Below are positions 1 through 6,751 of a stretch of 8,833 bases of DNA, piece after piece. Source of the DNA: CAZCGA01 sp964498075. GTDB lineage: Bacteria; Desulfobacterota; Binatia; HRBIN30. Within the stretch, counting starts at the first letter, position 1. Each line of letters begins with the position of its first letter. The DNA lies in NCBI GenBank assembly GCA_964498075.1, contig CAZCGA010000206.1, positions 1-8,833 on the forward strand, written 5' to 3'. Below the pieces are notes generated by a model. That model saw only the letters and a list, made by a program, of their open reading frames with translations, was not told where the DNA came from and did not search any database. The position numbers and the translations under genes are program-made.

Positions 1-1
1 G

Positions 2-433
2 AGGAGACGCCATTTCGTGAAGATTGGGTTGCGGGCACCGCCCCGCGCTAGGCCCTGTCGAAGGGTCTCTGGTCTCTGGTTGCTGAATGCTGACGGCTGA
101 CCGCTCAGCGCTCGCCTCCGATTGCTGATCGCTGATTGCTGAATGCTGAATGCTGGATAAGAGCCTGGAGACCTTCTCTTCGAGGCCGTGCATCCCCAGC
201 TCGCGAGCGGTCTGGTGTGCGGCAGTCAAGAGACTGGACGCGGTCTCGCGATCGCCGGCCTGGGCGCGGGCGAGGAGGGCGCCGGCGTACTCGTATTGTG
301 TCAGCGCGACATGGGGCCGCGCACGCATGCGCGTGTTGAAGGCGAGGGCATCGTTGAAGTGTCGGACGGCATCGTCCCAACGTCCCAATGTCGCCGCCAG
401 CATTCCGAGGTAGTGTGCGCCGCATTGAAAGTA
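2..433 (-). other. Out-of-frame continuation of the ATPase C-terminus
   Basis: The minus strand from 433 down to the window edge, read one base out of register with the upstream ORF, gives 144 codons with no stop. The product is a plausible TPR continuation: it begins YFQCGAHYLGMLAATLGRW, goes on through ALTQYEYAGALLARAQAGD and ends the helical part with ARELGMHGLEEKVSRLL. This is the expected end of the TPR region in such ATPases, whereas the frame fused to the upstream ORF is low-complexity. Removing one base (the minus-strand A at about 434) joins NNIGC directly to YFQCG. After the helical part the frame passes through the 7-bp repeat into a Ser/Gln-rich linker and stays open to the edge, so the intact protein could carry a further domain outside the window. 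Either a real pseudogenizing mutation or a single-base sequencing/assembly error would explain it. Confidence 0.75.
64..156. repeat. Heptanucleotide tandem repeat, consensus NNGCTGA
   Basis: From 80 to 156 the plus strand divides into eleven 7-nt units: TTGCTGA, ATGCTGA, CGGCTGA, CCGCTCA, GCGCTCG, CCTCCGA, TTGCTGA, TCGCTGA, TTGCTGA, ATGCTGA, ATGCTGG. The two ends are close to consensus and the middle is decayed. In the same 7-nt phase, GGTCTCT occurs twice just before (64-77). It resembles the short tandemly repeated (STRR-like) heptamers scattered in some bacterial genomes. Here it falls in the 3' part of the ATPase gene. Read on the minus strand (TCAGCNN) it is translated as Ser/Gln/Ala-rich linker in more than one frame. 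Confidence 0.8.
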
Positions 434-2981
434 TGCAACCGATGTTATTCAAGACCGCGGCGCGCGCGGCGTAGGGTTTGAGCAACTCGTATAGGATGGC
501 CGCGCGCGCGGCGTCGCCGAGGAATGTACATGTGGCGCTGAGGACCCCAAGAGTGGGAATGAAGCCCGCGTCGCGGGGCGAATCGGCAAAGTCAGCCGCC
601 GCCAGTTGATTGAACTCGCGCCGTGCCGGCGCCTCGCGTCCCAGCTCGGCGTAGATATACGCCAAGAAACTGCCCAGGCCGGGCACTTCAAGGTGCTGTG
701 CGATGGCCTCTCCCATGAAGGCAACGAACCCGTCGAGTGGCTCTCCGCTGAGCAACGCGAGACTCAGCGCGTGGGCAGCACTGAACTGCTGTGCCGCCGC
801 CTCGTGCCACTTCATCCCTGAGGTATAGGCCGCTGCCGCGAGGCGCTGCGCGTCGTCGAAGCGGCCCAGGATGGCGGCGCGGGCGGCCTGAAACAACTCG
901 ACGTGAAACCGGTGATACGGTTGCCGCAGCTCCTCCACCAGCCGCGCGCAGGTATCGAGGTCTGCATCGAACGCGTCGAAGTCACCGAGTTCGAGAGAGT
1001 CGTTAGCCCGCCAGAAGTATGCCTGGAACACCAAGTACCGATCACCCGATCGTCGGGCGAGCTGTGCGAGCTCCGAGGCGATGGCAATGCGCTCCGTTTG
1101 GTTGTCCGGTCCCCAGTCAGCGGCATGCTTCGCATGCAGCACAAAGGCCAGCGCGCCGTCATCCCCAGTACGGCGCGCCATTCTCACCGCCGCGTCGCCC
1201 AGCGACGTGCGGCGCGGCTCACCAGGAGCGAAGTAGAGCGCCAGGGCCAGACGGCCGAGCAAGCGCGCGTGCAACGCGCTGTCCTCCGCGCCCCAGCACT
1301 GAATGGCCTCTTCAAGCAGGCTGACCAGGGTCTGATCCGTCACGCCCGCCTCGCCAAACGCGAATTGCAGGCCGAAGGCCAGCGCGGCGCGGCTGAAGTG
1401 CTCCCGCAGCCCGAGCCGGCGCGCGATGTCCGCGGCGCCCAGCACCGCTTCCTTCGACTGCGCGGTCTTGCCAACCCCGTTCTGCGCTTCCCCGAGGCCG
1501 AGCAGTAGCTCGCAGCGCTGCGCGTCGGCCCCAAGGCGATCCGCCTCCGGTGCCGGCGAGGCAAGACCGCTGCCGCGCTCCAGCGCCTGCAGTCCGAGCT
1601 CGTACAGGCGGACCGCTTCCTCGAAGGCCAGCAGCTGCATCGCGCGTGCACCGGCGCGTTGCGCGTAGCGCGCCGCTTTGGCCCCGCTGTCATCACCCGT
1701 CGCGACGAAGAAGTGGTAGGCCAGCTCGGCCAGGTGGTCGTCGGCATCCGGCAACCGCTCGATCGCTTCGGCGACGTGGCGATGCAGCTGCGCGCGCTCG
1801 GCCGGCGGCACCGCTTCGTACAACGTCTCGCGGATCAACGCGTGCGCAAAGCGGCGACGACGTGGGGATTCCGGCATGTCGCCCACGATGCCGGCCTCCT
1901 CCGCTTCCTCCAACGCCTCCGCCAGGGCCGCATCTTGCGCCTCCGCTGCCACGGTCCCAACGAGCAACAGCACGGACGCCAGCAGCTGCGCCCCAAACTC
2001 GCGGCCGATGACGGCGGCAACCTGCAGCACATTGCGGCACCCCGCCGACAGCGGCGCCAGCCGGCGCTCAATCACCGCCCGCACACCGCGCGGAACCGCG
2101 AGGGCGATTGCCGATCGCGGATCACGGACTGCGGATGCGCCGTGCTGGGTGAGCAGGACGCGGACGAACTCGCCGACGAACAGCGGATTCCCCTCGGTCC
2201 GTCGATGCAGCCGCGTGACGAGATCGGGCGGCGGCTTCACGCCGGCGCTGGCTTCCACGAACTGCGCGACGTCCGCGGCGCTCAGGCCGTGCAGATCCAA
2301 CCGCTCGGTCGCCGGCTCGCGGACCAGATCCGCGGCCATCTCGGTCAACGGATGTTCCCGCAGCGCCCCCACGTCGCGATACGTCCCCAGCACCAGCAAG
2401 GGCAGCTCACGCAGTGCCCGGGCGACGAACTCCAACAGCAGCAACGATGACCCGTCGGCGCCGTGCAGATCGTCGAGAATGATCACCAGCGGTGCCGGCT
2501 GCGCCACCCGCCCCAGGAATCGCACAATCCCGTCGAACAGCGCAAAGCGCGCCTCCGGCGAGTCGCTCGCCGCGGGCGACAGCAGCTCCGGCAAGCGCTC
2601 GCGGATGGCCGGCACCATCTGCGCAATGTCGGCGGCGCCCGCGCCCAAGGTGTCGCGCAACGCGTCGTAGTCGAGGTGCGTCACGCACACGCGCAGGACT
2701 TGCACCCAGGGCCAGAAGGCCGGCGCCCCTTCGCCTTCATAGCACCGGCCCCACAGTACGCGCGCGCCGCGGCTGCGCGCGTACGCCGCCAGCTCCTCAC
2801 AGGTGCGCGTCTTGCCGATGCCCGGCTCGCCCGACAGCAGCACCAGCCGCCCGCGGCCAGCGCAGGCGTCGGCGAAGGCGGCGCGCAACGTCGCCAGCTC
2901 CGAGGCGCGCCCGACGAACGCCAGACCAAGCGCCGGGCTCGATGATCCCGTCTCGTCCATGTATCGCCCGCCAGTGCTCAC
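105..2981 (-). CDS. Large AAA_16/TPR signalling ATPase, 3' end frameshifted
   Basis: As read, 958 residues. The N-terminus has the FVGRASEL segment typical of AAA_16 (STAND-like) ATPases, Walker A GEPGIGKT (about residues 51-58), Walker B VIILDDLH (166-173) and the sensor-like GTYRD (199-203). From about residue 400 it is a long alanine- and leucine-rich helical region resembling TPR repeats. Proteins of this build usually sit in fusions with nucleotide cyclase or DNA-binding output domains; none is visible here. Residues after about 849 turn abruptly arginine- and proline-rich, because the true frame is lost near position 434 (see the separate entry). The start is GTG at 2981; ATG at 2960 (residue 8) is equally possible, and neither has a strong Shine-Dalgarno. 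It lies 80 nt downstream of ymdB on the same strand, with a hairpin between, so it may be its own unit. Substrate and signal are unknown; a regulatory role is inferred from the family only. Confidence 0.85.
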   Translation of the reverse strand: MSTGGRYMDETGSSSPALGLAFVGRASELATLRAAFADACAGRGRLVLLSGEPGIGKTRTCEELAAYARSRGARVLWGRCYEGEGAPAFWPWVQVLRVCVTHLDYDALRDTLGAGAADIAQMVPAIRERLPELLSPAASDSPEARFALFDGIVRFLGRVAQPAPLVIILDDLHGADGSSLLLLEFVARALRELPLLVLGTYRDVGALREHPLTEMAADLVREPATERLDLHGLSAADVAQFVEASAGVKPPPDLVTRLHRRTEGNPLFVGEFVRVLLTQHGASAVRDPRSAIALAVPRGVRAVIERRLAPLSAGCRNVLQVAAVIGREFGAQLLASVLLLVGTVAAEAQDAALAEALEEAEEAGIVGDMPESPRRRRFAHALIRETLYEAVPPAERAQLHRHVAEAIERLPDADDHLAELAYHFFVATGDDSGAKAARYAQRAGARAMQLLAFEEAVRLYELGLQALERGSGLASPAPEADRLGADAQRCELLLGLGEAQNGVGKTAQSKEAVLGAADIARRLGLREHFSRAALAFGLQFAFGEAGVTDQTLVSLLEEAIQCWGAEDSALHARLLGRLALALYFAPGEPRRTSLGDAAVRMARRTGDDGALAFVLHAKHAADWGPDNQTERIAIASELAQLARRSGDRYLVFQAYFWRANDSLELGDFDAFDADLDTCARLVEELRQPYHRFHVELFQAARAAILGRFDDAQRLAAAAYTSGMKWHEAAAQQFSAAHALSLALLSGEPLDGFVAFMGEAIAQHLEVPGLGSFLAYIYAELGREAPARREFNQLAAADFADSPRDAGFIPTLGVLSATCTFLGDAARAAILYELLKPYAARAAVLNNIGCILSMRRTLPRNAGGDIGTLGRCRPTLQRCPRLQHAHACAAPCRADTIRVRRRPPRPRPGRRSRDRVQSLDCRTPDRSRAGDARPRREGLQALIQHSAFSNQRSAIGGER

Positions 2982-3030
2982 CAGAGCTAAGAGAAAAGGC
3001 TTCTAACATGAGCCGCAGCTGTGTTTCAAA

Positions 3031-3057
3031 CACGCCGCATCGGACACTCACGGCGTG
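3031..3057 (-). terminator. Possible terminator hairpin after ymdB
   Basis: On the minus strand, a perfect 7-bp inverted repeat, CACGCCG / CGGCGTG with a 13-nt loop, starts 4 nt after the ymdB stop codon and is followed by TTTG. The placement suits transcription termination between ymdB and the ATPase. The loop is long and the T tract is only three bases, so a strong intrinsic terminator is not proven. Confidence 0.4.
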
Positions 3058-3061
3058 CCCT

Positions 3062-3856
3062 CTACGGCTCGGCTGTCTCGCGCACCCGCCGAATGGCGCG
3101 CGCCTGGCCGGTTTCCGCGTCCACGTCGACGATCGCTCCCTGGACGATCACCGGACCGCGGGCGACCTCGAACTTCACCGGCATGTGGGTGATGAAGCGC
3201 CGCAGCGCCAGCTCGGTCTGCACGCCGATCACCGACTCGGTTGGCCCGCACATGCCAACATCGGTGATATAGGCGGTCCCCCCGGACAGGATGCGCTCGT
3301 CCGCGGTCTGCACGTGCGTGTGGCTTCCCAGCATGGCGGACACCTTCCCCGCCAGGAACCATCCCATCGCCGCCTTCTCAGAGGTGGCTTCGGCGTGCAT
3401 GTCGACGATGACCGTGCGGGCCCGCGCCCGCAGCTCCGGCAGGAGCGCCTCGATCGTACGAAACGGGCAGTCGACGCTGTCCATGAACACGCGGCCGATG
3501 AGGTTGACGACGGCGACGGGCGTGCCGTCCGCCGTCTCCGCCACCGCCCAGCCGCGTCCGGGCACTCCGGGTGGGAAGTTGGCGGGCCGCAGGAGGCGCG
3601 GCTCGTCTGCGATGAACTCGACGATCTCCTTCTTGCGCCAGACGTGGTTGCCCGACGTGAGCAGGTGCACCCCCGCGTGCAGCAGCTCGCGCACGCTCTT
3701 GGGATCGACCCCCGCCCCGTCCGCGACGTTCTCGCAGTTGGCGATGACGACATCGAGTCGCTCGCGATCGATCAGGCGTGGCAGCAGTGTGGTGACTGCA
3801 CGCCGACCGGGTTTGCCGACAATGTCGCCGAGAAAGAGAATACGCACGCGTTTCAT
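3062..3856 (-). CDS. ymdB: YmdB/TIGR00282 family metallophosphoesterase
   Basis: A 264-residue protein, the same length I recall for Bacillus subtilis YmdB, a dinuclear-metal phosphodiesterase that hydrolyses 2',3'-cyclic nucleotides in vitro and affects RNA decay and developmental choices. All metal-site motifs are visible: GD at 10-11 in the opening GDIVGKPGR, E42-N43 in NCENVADG, N70-H71 in SGNHVW, D152 and H154 in VDMHAEATSEK, and H179/H181 in GSHTHVQTADE. The frame stays open upstream to 4213, but the 119 extra residues are arginine-rich and unlike the family. I therefore start at the ATG at 3856, which fits the family's N-terminal strand (KRVRILFLGDIVG). Its ribosome binding site is weak. 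It lies 363 nt downstream of rny on the same strand; rny-ymdB adjacency is common and supports a role with RNase Y. Native substrate here is unknown. Confidence 0.93.
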   Translation of the reverse strand: MKRVRILFLGDIVGKPGRRAVTTLLPRLIDRERLDVVIANCENVADGAGVDPKSVRELLHAGVHLLTSGNHVWRKKEIVEFIADEPRLLRPANFPPGVPGRGWAVAETADGTPVAVVNLIGRVFMDSVDCPFRTIEALLPELRARARTVIVDMHAEATSEKAAMGWFLAGKVSAMLGSHTHVQTADERILSGGTAYITDVGMCGPTESVIGVQTELALRRFITHMPVKFEVARGPVIVQGAIVDVDAETGQARAIRRVRETAEP

Positions 3857-4132
3857 CTCTAAGCAGGAACGCGGAAGATCGGCAACCGCCCTGGCCGCGT
3901 ACAACGCGGAGGCCCGTCGCAGCGCGGGACCAGCGTGACTTTCTTCGGCCGGGTGCAGGCAGCACGAGCTGTGCGATCGGTAGCTACGAGTTCGACTCAC
4001 CTGGCCCGCGTTGAACAGGCGGCGCCTGCCAATGGCGCTGAACCCGCCCGTCACGCGTCTGCATGCGTAAGAAAGGAGCAATGGTGGAGTGGGCGTCCGT
4101 GCCTGCTCCCAGCGCCGCCTCCGCTTTCTCGA

Positions 4133-4154
4133 GCGCCGCAACGGCAGGCGGCGC
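4133..4154 (-). repeat. GC-rich hairpin, second after rny
   Basis: A perfect 7-bp inverted repeat, GCGCCGC / GCGGCGC, with an 8-nt loop. It has no T tract on the minus strand. With the hairpin at 4185-4204 it could stabilise the 3' end of the rny message or act as a Rho-dependent boundary; this is inference from position. Confidence 0.45.
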
Positions 4155-4184
4155 AAGAAGTCGTAGCCCCCCGACGCGACCCGA

Positions 4185-4204
4185 AGCGCGGCGGTCGCCG
4201 CGCT
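4185..4204 (-). terminator. Strong hairpin 15 nt after the rny stop
   Basis: A perfect 8-bp stem, AGCGCGGC / GCCGCGCT, closes on a 4-nt loop immediately downstream of the RNase Y stop codon. The location fits a terminator or mRNA-end protecting structure for the fau-rny transcript. No run of T follows, so it is not a textbook intrinsic terminator. Confidence 0.4.
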
Positions 4205-4219
4205 CCGAGTCATCGGCGC

Positions 4220-5785
4220 CTACTTCGCCATCTCGCTGGCGCGCGTTTCGCGGATCACCGTCACCTTGATCTGCCCCGGATAGGTCATCTCGCTCTCGAT
4301 CTTGCGCGCCACCTCCAACGCCAGGCTGTGCGCCTCGTCGTCGTTGATGGATCGCGGCTCGACGATGATGCGGATCTCGCGTCCCGCCTGCACGGCAAAC
4401 GACTTCTCCACACCCTTGAACGAGTTGCTGATGCGCTCCAGGTCTTCCAAGCGCTTCACGTAGCTCTCCAGCATCTCGCGCCGCGCCCCCGGCCGTGCAC
4501 CGGACAAGGCATCCGCCGCGTCGACGAGCGGCGCGAGAATCGTCTCCGCCTTCACCTCTTCATGATGCGCGGCAATGGCGTTGACGATCTTTGCCGACTC
4601 ACCGTACTTGCGCGCGATGTCCGCACCGATGATCGCGTGCGACCCTTCGACCTCATGGGTCAACGCCTTGCCGATGTCGTGCAGCAGCCCGGCGCGGCGG
4701 GCCTGCTTCTCGTTGAGCCCCAGCTCCGCGGCCATCGTGCCCGCCAGAAACGCACACTCGATGGAGTGCCCCAGCACGTTCTGCGCGTAGCTGTAACGGT
4801 ACTTGAGCATACCCACCAGCTTCACCAGCTCCGGATGCACGCCGTGAATGCCCACTTCGAAGATGGCCTTCTGCCCGGCTTCACGTACGCTCTCCTCGAC
4901 CTCCTGCTCGGCCTTGCGCACGACCTCTTCGACGCGACCCGGATGGATGCGGCCGTCCGAGATCAACCTCTCGAGCGCGATGCGCGCGATCTCGCGGCGG
5001 ATGGGATTGTGACAGGACAGGACCACCGACTCGGGCGTGTCATCAATAATCAGATCGACCCCCGTCGCTGCTTCAAGGGCACGAATGTTCCGCCCTTCCC
5101 GGCCGATGATCCGCCCTTTCATGTCGTCGCTTGGCAGATGCACCACGGACACCGTGCGCTCCGCGACGTACTCGCCAGCGAGTCGCTCGATGGCAATGCT
5201 GATGATCTTCTTGGCGCGCCGATCCGCGTCGGCGCGCGCCTCCTCCTCCACCATGCGGATGCGCTTCGCCGCCTCGTGTCGTGCTTCATCGACCATTTGG
5301 TCGATCAGTCCGCGCTTGGCCTCCTCCCGGGTCAGTCCGGCGATGCGTTCCAATTGCTGCCGCGTCTCCTCGATGGAACGGTTGCATTGCTCCTCACGCT
5401 CGACCAGGGCGCGGTCGCGTTGGCGGAGCGACTGTTCTTGTTTGGTGGTATCGGCTTCGCGCTTTTCGATTTGCTCGGCGCGTTTCTCGAGACTTTCCTC
5501 CCTGGAGGTCGAACGACGCTCGAGCTGTTGCAGCTCACGCCGCCGCTCGCGCGACTCCTTCTCCGCATCGGTCTTGGCTTGCAGGAGCACTTCCTTCGCC
5601 GTGATGTCGGCCTCTTTTCGGACCACCTCCGCCTCAGCCCGTGCCTCGCCGATCACGCGCTGCGCGGTCTCTTCGGTATCCTGCGTCTGCTGGCGCGTTT
5701 GCCGTCGGCGCACTTGATCGAAGATGAATGCAAACGCAACTGACACTCCAACAATTGCGAGAACAACAAGAATCGGATTCATCAT
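4220..5785 (-). CDS. rny: Ribonuclease Y (membrane-anchored endoribonuclease)
   Basis: 521 residues, the usual RNase Y length. This enzyme starts mRNA turnover by endonucleolytic cleavage at the inner face of the membrane. Domain order is standard: an N-terminal membrane anchor (residues about 4-22), a long charged coiled coil (about 30-200), a KH RNA-binding domain with the GxxG loop GREG (228-231), then an HD domain with H340, the LLHDIGK motif (H369-D370) and IAAHHEEV (404-411). The C-terminal part (HSLALEVARKIESEMTYPGQ) also matches the family. The frame extends upstream to a GTG at 5887, but that stretch lies inside fau. The ATG at 5785 has GGGAGG upstream and begins with the membrane anchor. 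Its start overlaps the fau stop as ATGA, so translation is probably coupled. Confidence 0.97.
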   Translation of the reverse strand: MMNPILVVLAIVGVSVAFAFIFDQVRRRQTRQQTQDTEETAQRVIGEARAEAEVVRKEADITAKEVLLQAKTDAEKESRERRRELQQLERRSTSREESLEKRAEQIEKREADTTKQEQSLRQRDRALVEREEQCNRSIEETRQQLERIAGLTREEAKRGLIDQMVDEARHEAAKRIRMVEEEARADADRRAKKIISIAIERLAGEYVAERTVSVVHLPSDDMKGRIIGREGRNIRALEAATGVDLIIDDTPESVVLSCHNPIRREIARIALERLISDGRIHPGRVEEVVRKAEQEVEESVREAGQKAIFEVGIHGVHPELVKLVGMLKYRYSYAQNVLGHSIECAFLAGTMAAELGLNEKQARRAGLLHDIGKALTHEVEGSHAIIGADIARKYGESAKIVNAIAAHHEEVKAETILAPLVDAADALSGARPGARREMLESYVKRLEDLERISNSFKGVEKSFAVQAGREIRIIVEPRSINDDEAHSLALEVARKIESEMTYPGQIKVTVIRETRASEMAK

Positions 5786-6393
5786 ACGTGTAGCCCTCCC
5801 TTCTGGAGCGATGCGGGTTGGACCAAGCCGTCCCCGCAGCGAACAATCCGACGCTCCGTGATCACGTAGTGCAACGCCACATCCCACGGGTCGCGCGGGA
5901 GATTCGCACAGTGCTGAAACTCATACGCCACACCGACCCGCACCATTTCCGCCGGTGCACCATCGGCGAAGAATCGATCATAGAAACCACCGCCCCGACC
6001 CAATCGCGTACCGGCCTCATCCCAGCCGAGCAGGGGAACCAGCGCGACCGCGGGTCCTTCAATGCAACCCGCCACGTCGGTCGACGGCTCCGGGAACCCG
6101 CCCCCTCCCGTCACCAGCGGGTCGCCGGGACGCCAGGGCGCAAACGCCGGCGGCACGGTGCTGCGCGGCAGGTAGAGCTGACGGCCCGACGCCGCGACGT
6201 CGGCGAACAGACCCATCAGCGGAATCTCGTTGTCGACGGCCACGTAGGCCAACACCGACCGAGCCGCGTCATACGGCGCGAAATGTTGCAGCCGGCCACA
6301 CACCGCCGTCCCAGCCGCCTCAACCGCAGTGGCTGCCAGGCACGCGCGCCGTTCTCTCAGCGCTTGCCGAATCGCACGCTTGTCCAGACTCAT
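5782..6393 (-). CDS. fau: 5-formyltetrahydrofolate cyclo-ligase (MTHFS)
   Basis: 203 residues. The enzyme uses ATP to convert 5-formyltetrahydrofolate to 5,10-methenyltetrahydrofolate, returning storage folate to one-carbon metabolism in the cytoplasm. Visible family features are the basic N-terminal helix (KRAIRQALRERR, 5-16), VDNEIP (53-58), and the nucleotide/substrate loop LGRGGGFYDRFF (131-142) preceded by VPLLGWDEAGTR. The E. coli homologue ygfA (fau) lies downstream of zapA and the 6S RNA gene ssrS, and the same order is kept here. The ATG at 6393 lacks a clear Shine-Dalgarno, and a perfect 6-bp hairpin ends 3 nt before it, so initiation may be weak or regulated. The stop overlaps the rny start by 4 nt. 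Confidence 0.95.
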   Translation of the reverse strand: MSLDKRAIRQALRERRACLAATAVEAAGTAVCGRLQHFAPYDAARSVLAYVAVDNEIPLMGLFADVAASGRQLYLPRSTVPPAFAPWRPGDPLVTGGGGFPEPSTDVAGCIEGPAVALVPLLGWDEAGTRLGRGGGFYDRFFADGAPAEMVRVGVAYEFQHCANLPRDPWDVALHYVITERRIVRCGDGLVQPASLQKGGLHV

Positions 6394-6396
6394 GAT

Positions 6397-6413
6397 CCGG
6401 TCGGTTTGACCGG
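6397..6413 (-). promoter_or_regulatory. Hairpin directly before the fau start codon
   Basis: On the minus strand, CCGGTC and GACCGG form a perfect 6-bp stem with a 5-nt loop, ending 3 nt before the fau ATG, where the ribosome binding site should lie. It could hide the initiation region, or mark the 3' boundary of an upstream small RNA. It is short and in GC-rich DNA, so chance is possible. Confidence 0.4.
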
Positions 6414-6484
6414 GGCAGGATGGGGACCGGAATCGAAAATGGGCGCTTGTTTACCGATGCCTATTCAAGGGGTCCGAACTGTGC

Positions 6485-6665
6485 TCCAGGCGCGTTGCCG
6501 TGGGGTTTTCTGACAGTCACGACGATTGATACCGGTACCCATGATGCTGAATAGCGAGCAGTCCCCGAAGACCCGGAACCTGACAGCCCGATGCAAGACA
6601 ACCCAATCTCTCAACTCGTATCCCCCAACCATCCCCGTCAACCCAGGCCGCAACGGCGTCGATCG
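6485..6665 (-). ncRNA. ssrS: Candidate 6S RNA (ssrS) between zapA and fau
   Basis: 6S RNA binds the housekeeping RNA polymerase holoenzyme by mimicking an open promoter and lowers transcription in stationary phase. The gap between zapA and fau is its classical location in proteobacteria. On the minus strand I can pair, in nested order: CGTTGC (6655-6650) with GCAACG (6498-6493); GGGTT (6644-6640) with AACCC (6507-6503); GGTT (6630-6627) with AATC (6527-6524); GATAC (6622-6618) with GTATC (6532-6528). Then comes an open bubble of about 27 and 22 nt, then an apical stem: CGGG/CTCG, CAG/CTG and TTCCG/CGGGG around loop 6573-6568. A rod of about 180 nt with a central bubble is the 6S shape. The ends are approximate and no strong promoter is seen; release from a zapA transcript is possible. 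The call rests on location plus a hand fold, not on a covariance model. Confidence 0.5.
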
Positions 6666-6692
6666 AGTCTTTGCAGTCAAGCGAACCCGAAC

Positions 6693-6714
6693 GAGAGCGC
6701 CGCGCGATGCTCTC
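6693..6714 (-). repeat. Hairpin downstream of zapA
   Basis: A perfect 6-bp inverted repeat, GAGAGC / GCTCTC, with a 10-nt GC-rich loop, about 35 nt after the zapA stop and just before the 6S candidate. No T tract follows. It may be a weak terminator or a processing site between zapA and the RNA. Confidence 0.3.
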
Positions 6715-6721
6715 TCCTTTC

Positions 6722-6751
6722 CACGTCTATTGCTTCCAAGTCTATTGCTTC
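6722..6751. repeat. 15-bp tandem duplication at the zapA stop
   Basis: Two adjacent 15-nt copies, CACGTCTATTGCTTC (6722-6736) and CAAGTCTATTGCTTC (6737-6751), differ at one base. The second copy overlaps the zapA stop codon (plus-strand TCA, 6750-6752). This looks like a recent local duplication at the 3' end of the gene. Confidence 0.75.

Larger units (their letters stand above)
3857..4219. other. 363-nt gap between rny and ymdB with no convincing gene
   Basis: No recognisable protein, tRNA or riboswitch was found. The rny-proximal part (minus-strand 5' end) holds two perfect GC-rich hairpins, 4185-4204 and 4133-4154, listed separately. The middle holds a short near-palindrome, CAGGCGGCGCCTG. 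A good Shine-Dalgarno-like AAGGAG precedes an ATG at 4081 on the plus strand, but the 62-codon frame it opens is low-complexity and runs antisense into rny. No clear promoter for ymdB was identified, so it is uncertain whether ymdB depends on read-through from rny. Confidence 0.5.

Noticed and set aside
80..156. Possible CRISPR array
   Set aside because: Units are 7 nt with no spacers; this is a simple tandem repeat.
2492..3862. 456-codon open frame on the plus strand opposite ymdB and the ATPase start
   Set aside because: It crosses two well-supported genes on the other strand and is arginine- and proline-rich with no family features.
3941..4080. Possible tRNA from a GGTTCA-like segment on the minus strand
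   Set aside because: No acceptor stem, anticodon arm or D arm could be arranged around it.
3857..4213. N-terminal extension of ymdB by 119 residues
   Set aside because: The extension is arginine-rich and lies outside the family; the ATG at 3856 gives the normal 264 residues.
4081..4269. 62-codon plus-strand frame with AAGGAG four nt before its ATG
   Set aside because: The ribosome site is good, but the product is low-complexity Ser/Pro/Arg, contains the inverted-repeat DNA and ends antisense in rny; without conservation I do not call it.
3935..5743. 602-codon open frame on the plus strand opposite rny
   Set aside because: It is the antisense shadow of a clear RNase Y gene; the translation has no recognisable domain and GC-rich coding DNA often leaves such frames open.
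5786..5887. N-terminal extension of rny from a GTG inside fau
   Set aside because: It overlaps the fau coding sequence and would place residues before the membrane anchor; the ATG at 5785 has a strong ribosome site.
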